From contig JANXNM010000223.1 in assembly GCA_025354065.1 (NCBI GenBank), forward strand, positions 1 to 16,203: a DNA stretch of 16,203 nucleotides, in the 5' to 3' direction. The translations under genes were made by a program, and so were the position numbers. The stretch is from Synechococcales cyanobacterium 340R_concoct_173_sub (GTDB taxonomy: Bacteria > Cyanobacteriota > Cyanobacteriia > Leptolyngbyales > Leptolyngbyaceae). Shown piece by piece: positions 8,646 to 14,316 of this stretch (the first letter of the stretch is position 1; the number at the start of each line of letters is the position of its first letter). The notes under the pieces were generated by a model. It was not told the DNA's origin and ran no database searches. It saw only the letters and a list, made by a program, of their open reading frames with translations.

Positions 8646-9026
8646 ATGAATTTCCGTTCCTTATTTTCTATGTTTTCGTTACTCCTCTGTTCAACCCTAA
8701 TATTTTTAGGTTTGATGATGCCTCCTTCACTTGCTCTACATAGCAGTGATCAGACAAGTAATCAGAAAATTGATCAGAGAAGTGAGCAGGGCAGTGATCC
8801 GACAAAGGGTACTGCACAAATGCCCGAGTCGATGAAAGCAGCAGAAGATGTGGCTGCAAAATCTGCCCCAATGTCGATAGAAGAAGTTGAGGAGCGTAAT
8901 AAAGACGGCCTTAATGAAATTCAGGGCGACGCTGATAAAGATAAAATGTATAACAGCAATACAGACAAGCCGGGTCCAGCGATCGTCAAGGATATCAAAA
9001 AAGCAATTGACAATGCTAAGAAGTAA
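8646..9026 (+). CDS. small secreted hydrophilic protein of unknown function
   Basis: 126 residues from ATG 8646 with GGGAGA (8633-8638) upstream. The signal peptide has a hydrophobic stretch at about 8-27 and a probable cut after SLA (28-30). Cys15 lies inside the hydrophobic core and does not form a lipobox. Residues 34-53 are a strict four-residue repeat (SDQT, SNQK, IDQR, SEQG, SDPT). The remainder is charged and probably extended or helical: EEVEERNKDGLNEIQGDADKDKM, then KPGPAIVKDIKKAIDNAKK in shorter overlapping segments. I recall similar short tails in cyanobacterial exported proteins but cannot name a family. It lies 77 bases after the CsbD-like gene on the same strand and shares its export, size and composition, so a joint stress role is plausible. 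Confidence 0.65.
   Translation: MNFRSLFSMFSLLLCSTLIFLGLMMPPSLALHSSDQTSNQKIDQRSEQGSDPTKGTAQMPESMKAAEDVAAKSAPMSIEEVEERNKDGLNEIQGDADKDKMYNSNTDKPGPAIVKDIKKAIDNAKK
8745..8804 (+). repeat. five-unit 12-bp in-frame tandem repeat
   Basis: Five consecutive 12-base units with consensus close to AGTGATCAGANA encode the pattern [S/I]-[D/N/E]-[Q/P]-x just after the signal peptide of the small secreted protein. The units have diverged at several positions, but the frame is kept throughout. Confidence 0.7.
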
Positions 9027-9091
9027 TTAATGTAGCTTAAATTTAATGCTGTAGGTTAAATTCTTAGTAATTTTCATTGGATTAATGGGGA

Positions 9092-9120
9092 TTAAATTGA
9101 GATTAATTCAGGACTATAAT
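9092..9120 (+). promoter_or_regulatory. candidate promoter of YflT-ChaB gene
   Basis: TATAAT at 9115-9120 with a weak TTAAAT (9092-9097) 17 bases upstream. It lies about 160 bases before the start of the 9279 gene and would give a long leader containing the palindrome at 9164-9193. Confidence 0.3.
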
Positions 9121-9163
9121 GAATTAGTCATCAATTTAATCAATATTTCTCCACTGATTTTTT

Positions 9164-9193
9164 CCTATGCAATAGGACGCTACGCGGATTGCA
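9164..9193. repeat. short palindromic intergenic element
   Basis: CCTAT-GCA-ATAGG (9164-9176) overlaps a second dyad TGCAAT (9168-9173) / ATTGCA (9188-9193) that encloses a GC-rich core with CGCTACGCG. The two hairpins are mutually exclusive. It stands out as GC-rich inside an AT-rich spacer and resembles the short dispersed palindromes common in cyanobacterial intergenic DNA. Confidence 0.45.
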
Positions 9194-9278
9194 ACTTTGC
9201 AAGATTTAAGGTTACTCATAATACAATTTCATACACTCTTTCTCTAGCTTAACAATTTACATTTGGAGAATTTTCACA

Positions 9279-10076
9279 ATGACTAATGCTACTCTCACTC
9301 CAACTGCCGTAGAGACATCTGTTTCATCTCGCGAACAGACTATTTCTGCTATTTTTGAAACGCAAAGCATCGTTCAAGATGTAGTGAAACGCTTAATTGA
9401 GCAAGGTGTTCCCGCTGAAGATATTTCCGTGATGGGTCGCAATTTTGAATCCACCACGCGTGTGGCAGGATTTGTCACTAAGCGTGATGTAATTTTAGGG
9501 GGGTTGAAGCAAGGTGCCATCTTTGGCTCTCTATTTGGCTCAGTTCTCAGTCTGCTGAGTGGTGTTGGTGTTTTATTCATTCCCTTTGTAGGACCAATAG
9601 TCGCCGCTGGTCCGATTGGTGCAGTCTTGCTGGGGGCCACATCAGGCGCGTTGATTGGCAGTGCTAGCGGTGGTCTGGGATCGCTGTTAGGAACTTTAGG
9701 AATGCCTGCTGATAAAGCAGCTATTTATCAAACTTTGGTTTCAGCTGGGGAATACTTATTGATGGTTGAAGTTCCGGCTAATCGGACAGGAGAGTGTCAA
9801 CTACTGATTGAAAGTGCAGGTGGTAAGGAAAGTCACACGATTAATCAAGTCTTACCACGACCTTGTGCTGGGAAGTGCAATACACCTGACGATTTAACCC
9901 CTGAGATCAGAGCGCACCTGTCTCCATTGGCTCAAGATAACTTTATTAAGGCATATAATGCGGCGATCGATGATGGTCATTCCAGCGATGCCGAATACGT
10001 TGCTTGGGAGGCCATTCGCCAACAGTTTGATGAAGACCAAGATGGAGTTTGGTCTAACCTAAAAGCTAAACAATAA
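9279..10076 (+). CDS. YflT/low-temperature-induced-type stress protein fused to ChaB-like domain
   Basis: 265 residues, ATG with GGAG (9265-9268). Residues about 18-68 follow the general-stress (YflT / GSP17M) pattern: [34 protein letters not shown] in consecutive segments. Residues 73-140 form a long glycine-rich hydrophobic stretch ([40 protein letters not shown]), as in cyanobacterial low-temperature-induced proteins. Residues 145-180 complete the alpha/beta domain ([20 protein letters not shown]). A linker with C196 and C200 leads to a ChaB-like domain at about 205-262: [24 protein letters not shown], then [13 protein letters not shown] and VWSN. ChaB is a small conserved protein once linked to ChaA cation exchange, with unclear function. 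The combined protein may associate with membranes through the glycine zipper-like part. Assignment of the N-terminal part is firmer than that of the ChaB part. Confidence 0.72.
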   Translation: MTNATLTPTAVETSVSSREQTISAIFETQSIVQDVVKRLIEQGVPAEDISVMGRNFESTTRVAGFVTKRDVILGGLKQGAIFGSLFGSVLSLLSGVGVLFIPFVGPIVAAGPIGAVLLGATSGALIGSASGGLGSLLGTLGMPADKAAIYQTLVSAGEYLLMVEVPANRTGECQLLIESAGGKESHTINQVLPRPCAGKCNTPDDLTPEIRAHLSPLAQDNFIKAYNAAIDDGHSSDAEYVAWEAIRQQFDEDQDGVWSNLKAKQ

Positions 10077-10175
10077 GACTTTGGAAAATGGCAATTTAAC
10101 AATCATAAATTGGGCATTGCCCTTACTCCAATAGAGGTACGACGATCGGAAATGGCAATAAGATTAAATTGGTCT

Positions 10176-10303
10176 ACAATTCGTTTAAAACGTTAATTAT
10201 TTATACACTTACACCCAACAGTATGATTTATCGTATTTGGGTGTAATTTATTTTGAAGTATATCAGTGCTTTTCTCAGAATCAGAAATTATTAAACGAAT
10301 TGT
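10176..10303. repeat. 128-bp structure bounded by 13-bp perfect inverted repeats
   Basis: ACAATTCGTTTAA (10176-10188) and its exact reverse complement at 10291-10303 enclose 102 bases, in whose middle lies a second, independent 10-bp hairpin (10209-10246). The arrangement could be a tiny nonautonomous insertion, a structured leader of the Hlip gene or paired operator sites. No target duplication is apparent at the ends. Confidence 0.55.
10209..10246 (+). terminator. 10-bp hairpin, possible terminator of YflT-ChaB gene
   Basis: TTACACCCAA (10209-10218) pairs perfectly with TTGGGTGTAA (10237-10246) over an 18-base loop, followed by a T-rich but interrupted stretch (TTTATTTTG). It lies 132 bases after the stop of the 9279 gene. 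A weaker AT-only hairpin, CAATTTA/TAAATTG (10092-10098 with 10106-10112), is just after that stop. Confidence 0.4.
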
Positions 10304-10307
10304 TTAA
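10291..10307. promoter_or_regulatory. candidate operator upstream of Hlip gene
   Basis: TTAAAC and GTTTAA flank GAATT, giving a 17-base dyad about 165 bases upstream of the Hlip start. Its left 13 bases are also the right arm of the larger inverted repeat. The size and symmetry suit a dimeric regulator, but no regulator gene is nearby and the use is a guess. Confidence 0.3.
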
Positions 10308-10472
10308 CATCACTCTAAATATAGAGGAAGTATTTCATAGTCGTATTGTAAAGTATTGATAAGAACGGGAAGAATGTATTACCCTTGCCGTTTGAACGTC
10401 ATCTTCGGTGTTGTGCGTGTTCACAAACCTATTAATTCAATTGGTTTAATTACAAAATTTGGAGTCTTCATC

Positions 10473-10679
10473 ATGTCAAGTTCTCAAAATATTCCCGTTA
10501 CTACTTCTACCGATCGCAATGCTTGGGTTTGGGGATTTACACCTCAATCTGAGATCTGGAATGGTAGATTTGCTATGATTGGTTTTATTTCCGCCATTGT
10601 TACGGAGTTGGTTTCTGGTCAAGGTGTCCTACACTTTTGGAATATAATTTCTTCCGTGTCATCTGTTAGCCCTCACTAG
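10473..10679 (+). CDS. high-light-inducible protein (Hlip, single-helix CAB-like)
   Basis: 68 residues from ATG 10473, chosen over an in-frame upstream start at 10356 because GGAG (10461-10464) lies 8 bases before it and the added 39 residues do not resemble the family. Residues 18-47 carry the Hlip signature: [21 protein letters not shown], given here in parts as WGFTPQSE (20-27), the chlorophyll-binding ExxNxR (EIWNGR, 27-32) and [14 protein letters not shown] (33-46), ending in GQG and HFW. Hlips are one-helix thylakoid proteins that bind chlorophyll and carotenoid, protect photosystem II assembly intermediates and are induced by high light, cold and other stress. Which Hlip class it is (for example HliA/B or HliC/D) cannot be settled. 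Its position after three stress-type genes fits the function, but the 396-base gap upstream suggests its own promoter. Confidence 0.9.
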   Translation: MSSSQNIPVTTSTDRNAWVWGFTPQSEIWNGRFAMIGFISAIVTELVSGQGVLHFWNIISSVSSVSPH

Positions 10680-10692
10680 GCAATTCTAAAAA

Positions 10693-10804
10693 GGGTTCTC
10701 TTAGATCTCCCGTGATAGTCACAAAATGTGGTGGCTTGAAGCGTTCAAGTTCGACTGCATAACTATAAGGTTTAGTAAACCACCACGGGAGATCTGGTAG
10801 ACCC
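10693..10804. repeat. 112-bp long inverted-repeat element (MITE-like or structured RNA)
   Basis: The ends pair almost throughout: GGGT (10693-10696) with ACCC (10801-10804), then after a one-base bulge CT with AG, one mismatch, two G-U type pairs, and a perfect 12-bp arm AGATCTCCCGTG (10703-10714) with CACGGGAGATCT (10784-10795). Inside are two short perfect hairpins: CTTGAA-GCG-TTCAAG (10735-10749) and GGTTT-AGT-AAACC (10769-10781); a third, GTGA-TAG-TCAC (10712-10722), competes with the main arm. It begins 13 bases after the Hlip stop. It could be a miniature inverted-repeat element, the Hlip terminator, or a separate RNA. No target duplication was found. Confidence 0.6.
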
Positions 10805-11159
10805 GGAAGGCTAAGTAGAAAATCAAAAACAGCTATGACAATCTATGTCATTTCATTATTAACTACTCCTACCTTAACAGACGAGGAGAGATGGAATTGT
10901 TCTATTGAGTGTCTGAGCGATAATCTTACCGCTGAAACCGACGAAAGCTACATGGTCCTCGCCTCTTGTAAATCTACAATCACGTTTTCATTTTAGAAAT
11001 TCTCGATTCTATACTCACGATCGACACAACTTTGAACGATCGGCATTAGCATTGTTAGAGTAGAACGATAGTAAACCTATGCCCTATTGTCGAAATAGGT
11101 TTTCATGGGGCAAATAATCAACTCTATGAAACCTCAAACTTCAACTCCGATCGCATTTG

Positions 11160-11186
11160 ATTATTGTCTAAGCAGTTAGACATAAT
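11160..11186. other. 11-bp bulged hairpin
   Basis: TGTCTAA (11165-11171) pairs perfectly with TTAGACA (11176-11182) over a GCAG tetraloop; the stem continues as ATTA (11160-11163) with TAAT (11183-11186) after a single bulged T. No T-tract follows, so it is not a typical terminator. Confidence 0.4.
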
Positions 11187-11287
11187 GTATTGATCGATGA
11201 AATCTAAACGACAGACGATCGCGCAATAGGAGAAGCCTCAGGCGTTTTCGATTCTGGGGGTAGGCGGGAGTTATTTGCGGAAGAGAT

Positions 11288-11500
11288 TCAAGCGTATAGT
11301 GAACACCAGATCCTAACTAATTTCTCTAGATCCGATCGCATAATCGTTACCTTTGTTGCTAGTTCAAACGAGGTAAGTATCAACGGAATGGCAGAATCAA
11401 AATCGATTTTGGCAGCGGACATATCTTTACGAATGTTAAAATCGCGGAAATTAAACCACCATCGCTCTCCAATGTGAAATAAATTACCGATCGTTTTCAT
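11288..11500 (-). CDS. doubtful small hypothetical protein or gene remnant
   Basis: 70-codon frame on the minus strand. The ATG at 11500 has no good ribosome site. The first 55 residues look coding-like in composition (GERWWFNFRDFN, AAKIDFDSAIPLI), but no family is recognised. The opposite strand is also open over most of it. It could be the remnant of a longer gene whose upstream part is lost; frames further upstream are broken by stops. Confidence 0.2.
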   Translation of the reverse strand: MKTIGNLFHIGERWWFNFRDFNIRKDMSAAKIDFDSAIPLILTSFELATKVTIMRSDLEKLVRIWCSLYA

Positions 11501-11728
11501 GCCACCATCACAATTTACTCTACAGTTCTGACCCCATCAGGATGATTGATAATGACTATTGGAAGGTTTATGAAGAGACCCATAAGCAATAATCGTCAGC
11601 TTTTTTTGGTGTAACATAGCGGCGATCGCATATTTGACATATTTTTTATTTCTGTAGTGTTTGCAAGAGCGAAAAGCTTTAACAATGTAATAACTACCGA
11701 TCGCTACTAATAAACTTTTTATAGCCTC

Positions 11729-12358
11729 CTAGTAAGCATTCACTTTTCCGCTACTCTGAATTCTCACCGTAGTTTGGCTATCGCTCAAACCCATTGCTCC
11801 ATTCAGCGTCAAATCTAAAACACCAGGCTCTGAATTTACGCTCGGCACCGCATTTACCAATCCTCCATCCGACCGTAAGAATGTAAGGGTTGCAGGCGCA
11901 GGAAGAGCTTGAAGCATAATCTCTTCACGCGCTGCTAACGTTCGTTCTTGAGTATTCCCAAGCACTTGATAAGTAATAGGTGCATTGGTAGCATTTTTCA
12001 GCAACACATTTACCTTACCCATTTGAGGCACGATAGTCGCGAGTACAGGTTGCTGCTCCTCTGCTAAAGGTGGCTGGTTTGGCATCATAGGATTTACAGA
12101 GGGCAAAGTTGGCACTGCTGTTTGTGCATTAACTAATTGTTCATTGACCATTTGGGGTTGGGACATCATTGCATTGGCTGGACACCCCTGCGGCACTACG
12201 AGCAAGTTAGTATATGGCTTTTCATAGTAAATACCAGGACAAGGGTTGATTTCTGACGTGGGAGCCGCCGTACTTATTGAAGAAAACGCAACTATTCCTG
12301 CAAGGCTTCCTAATACAATACCAAATGATTTGACAGTGAGAGATGGAGTAAAGTTCAT
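11729..12358 (-). CDS. secreted protein of unknown function
   Basis: 209 residues from ATG 12358, chosen over an upstream in-frame start (12481) because GAGG lies just upstream of it and a signal peptide starts directly: a basic residue (K10), hydrophobic core at about 11-27, and a cut near STAA (29-32). The mature N-terminus has NPCPGIYYEKPY (38-49) and VVPQGCPANA (54-63), whose two cysteines (40 and 59) could form a disulfide. A Gln/Pro/Met-rich linker (about 65-108) leads to a C-terminal beta-rich domain (about 110-205): GKVNVLLKNATNAPITYQV, then TLTFLRSDGG and GVLDLTLNG. I do not recognise a named family. It is divergent from the efflux genes, with 565 bases between the two starts. Confidence 0.72.
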   Translation of the reverse strand: MNFTPSLTVKSFGIVLGSLAGIVAFSSISTAAPTSEINPCPGIYYEKPYTNLLVVPQGCPANAMMSQPQMVNEQLVNAQTAVPTLPSVNPMMPNQPPLAEEQQPVLATIVPQMGKVNVLLKNATNAPITYQVLGNTQERTLAAREEIMLQALPAPATLTFLRSDGGLVNAVPSVNSEPGVLDLTLNGAMGLSDSQTTVRIQSSGKVNAY

Positions 12359-12923
12359 TGTATTTTCCTCAAGGTTTATTAGATTAAGGGATTGACTCTT
12401 GAAATTTAGCGATCGTTTAAGCATTAGTAGTATTAAATTGAGTCCAAGCGGGAATGTTTTGCGACTGTATGGCAGGTCCAAACCAATCAGCAGAATTCTG
12501 ACTTCCGTAGAAAAAAGTTAGCCACCATAGCTTGATTTACGTCAATAATAATTCGATTTGGTATTAGGCCTGGAGACCCAATCACTCTAAATGCTTTAAC
12601 AAGGTTGCACTTCTATAGTATAGCATATTTCACTGTTTATTTGAACTCAATTTGTCTAAAATCTTATGATTTTCGATTGAAGTTTAAGTTGATATTTTAG
12701 TAATCATTTTGATGTGAGTAGTAGTTTTAATGGTATTCTTTAGATAGACGAATAGTCTTGAAAAGTCAAATATAATATTGTGTCCTTATGAAAACATGAC
12801 TGATGAAATTTACTTAATCACATAGTTTATTAACTTATTACTGCCTTATTTTGAACATACAATCTGTTTTGAATGCTGATTTTCATTGATGTGATTTACA
12901 AAAGACAAAGGAGCCAGCGAATA
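12359..12923. other. 565-base AT-rich divergent intergenic region
   Basis: No coding-like frame is seen. It should hold the promoters of the secreted protein (minus) and of the efflux operon (plus). Visible elements: TATAAT at 12771-12776 on the plus strand without a matching -35 at 17 bases (a TTGAAA is only 7 bases away); hairpin AAAATC-TTAT-GATTTT (about 12658-12673); and AGAC/GTCT (about 12747-12759) just before the TATAAT box, which might be part of an operator. No regulator gene is adjacent. Confidence 0.45.
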
Positions 12924-14300
12924 ATGAAGAATTTAGATCCATCTAGCATAAAATATGAATTCGATCGAAATGGAAATATAGGAAATACAAATGTAACTGA
13001 GATCGATTCTCCTACAAATAGCTCAATTAAAGATTCACCTAAAGACCCAGAGAAGCCTGTTCCTACACCACCCTATCGGCCTTCTGGTAAATTAATTACA
13101 ATTGTTTTGATTAGTACAGGCATCTTAATTGCAGGTATTTTAGGTTATCGTTGGTGGCACTTTGCTGCAACTCACCAAGAAACGGATAATGCCTATGTTG
13201 CAGGTGATATAAATCCAATTAATGCACGTATTGCAGGTACGGTCCTTGAGGTCGCGATTCAAGATAACCAGATTGTATCGCCAGGGACTGTCTTAATTAA
13301 GCTCGACCCGCGTGACTCTGAAGTGGCATTACAGCAAGCGCAGGCTGCCTTAGAGACAGCTCGTTATCAAGCTAGTGTTGCACAGGCCAATATCCGGGTT
13401 GTCGCGACTAATGCACAAGGACAAACCACTCAGGCCCAGGGTAATATTGATGCAGCAGCAGCTACTGTGTCGGCATCTGAGTCACAGGTGCTTGAAGCCC
13501 AAGCAGGCGTTCCGGTAGCGCAGGCACAACTCGCCCAGGTAGAGGCGGCGCTAGTCAAGGCGGATTTAGATTATAAACGTTACAGCCAGCTTGCTCAGAA
13601 TGGAGCGATCGCCCAGCAGCAGGTCGAAGCCGCCAAAGCCACCTATGACACCACGATCGCACAACGAAATGTCGCTGTAGAGCAAATCCGGCAAGCAGAT
13701 GCGAAACTCGTCCAAGCCGAAAAGAATCAAGCCAATTCCCAAGCAAAACTGGCTTCGACTCAAGGAAATTTGCAGCAAGCAGACGCAACTAGTCAACAAA
13801 CCGAGGTCAGTCGGCAGCAATATAAAGTTGCTCAAGCTGCTGTCAATCAGGCAGAGGTCCAGCTCAAAAATGCAACGTTACAACTGTCTTACACCGTACT
13901 TAAAGCGCCAGCTAGCGGCCAGGTCGGTAATAAAACGGTTCAAGTAGGACAACGGGTCCAGCCAGGACAAACATTGATGTCCCTAGTGCAGCACCAGCCT
14001 TGGATCGTGGCTAACTTTAAAGAAACACAACTAGCAAAAATCCAGCCAGGGCAACTCGTCGAGATCAAACTTGATGCGGTTCCCGGTCATATGTTTGTCG
14101 GCAGAATCGATAGTCTAGCGCCAGCATCAGGGGCTAAGTTTGCGCTCTTGCCACCGGATAACGCGACAGGGAATTTTACTAAAATTGTTCAGCGAGTCCC
14201 GATAAAAGTAGTGTTTGATGCGGACAGCATCCGGGGATATGAATCGAAAATTACGTCTGGTATGTCCGCCGCTGTAACCGTCGAAGTCCCTCAGAAATAA
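12924..14300 (+). CDS. HlyD/EmrA-type membrane-fusion (periplasmic adaptor) protein
   Basis: 458 residues from ATG 12924, supported by AAGGAG (12908-12913). ATG 12873 in frame would add 17 residues without a ribosome site. A Pro-rich cytoplasmic segment (about 30-54) is followed by one transmembrane helix (57-75), then the EmrA hallmark HQETDNAYVAGDINPI (84-99) and the first half of the biotinyl-lipoyl domain (IAGTVLEVAIQDNQIV, 103-118). A long Ala/Gln-rich coiled coil (about 132-320) precedes the second half (TVLKAPASGQVGNKTVQVGQ, 324-343). The beta-barrel WIVANFKETQL (360-370), the VEIKLDAVPGHMFVGRIDSL region and NFTKIVQRVPIKV (417-429) close it. It anchors in the inner membrane and links an MFS pump to an outer-membrane channel. 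The transporter partner follows directly. TolC is not in the window. Confidence 0.9.
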   Translation: MKNLDPSSIKYEFDRNGNIGNTNVTEIDSPTNSSIKDSPKDPEKPVPTPPYRPSGKLITIVLISTGILIAGILGYRWWHFAATHQETDNAYVAGDINPINARIAGTVLEVAIQDNQIVSPGTVLIKLDPRDSEVALQQAQAALETARYQASVAQANIRVVATNAQGQTTQAQGNIDAAAATVSASESQVLEAQAGVPVAQAQLAQVEAALVKADLDYKRYSQLAQNGAIAQQQVEAAKATYDTTIAQRNVAVEQIRQADAKLVQAEKNQANSQAKLASTQGNLQQADATSQQTEVSRQQYKVAQAAVNQAEVQLKNATLQLSYTVLKAPASGQVGNKTVQVGQRVQPGQTLMSLVQHQPWIVANFKETQLAKIQPGQLVEIKLDAVPGHMFVGRIDSLAPASGAKFALLPPDNATGNFTKIVQRVPIKVVFDADSIRGYESKITSGMSAAVTVEVPQK

Positions 14301-14316
14301 ATAGCGGAATTAATAT

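Larger units (their letters stand above)
10805..11728. other. about 0.9 kb without a convincing gene
   Basis: Both strands are rich in stops. Visible items: hairpin ATGACA/TGTCAT (10835-10840 with 10846-10851); a 53-codon open frame 10835-10996 with no ribosome site whose start is that hairpin; hairpin CCTATT/AATAGG (11083-11088 with 11094-11099) followed by TTTT; a bulged 11-bp hairpin at 11160-11186; and a start-less open stretch on the plus strand, 11208-11473, that overlaps a minus-strand open frame 11288-11500. On the minus strand a 22-codon frame beginning ATGGGTCTC (about 11520-11585) ends in a plausible coding-like tail. The region reads like degraded genes or old insertions. Confidence 0.45.

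Noticed and set aside
10320..10472. Possible HLR1 (RpaB) site upstream of the Hlip gene
   Set aside because: Single TTTACA-like strings occur, but I could not find the paired, correctly spaced half-sites.
10735..10760. GTTCAAGTTCGA string resembling a tRNA T-loop inside the inverted-repeat element
   Set aside because: No 7-bp acceptor stem, D-arm or CCA-proximal geometry fits; the string is better explained by the CTTGAA/TTCAAG hairpin.
10686..10813. CTA on both sides of the inverted-repeat element as a target-site duplication
   Set aside because: Using it as the border adds five to six unpaired bases at each end, so the duplication is probably chance.
10835..10996. 53-codon open frame on the plus strand after the inverted-repeat element
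   Set aside because: No ribosome site, its first codons form a perfect hairpin, and the composition (cysteine-rich, no recognisable motif) does not look coding.
13566..13835. Minus- and plus-strand frames inside the coiled-coil part of the adaptor gene
   Set aside because: They are out-of-frame readings of repetitive Gln/Ala codons; the HlyD-type frame is continuous and well supported.
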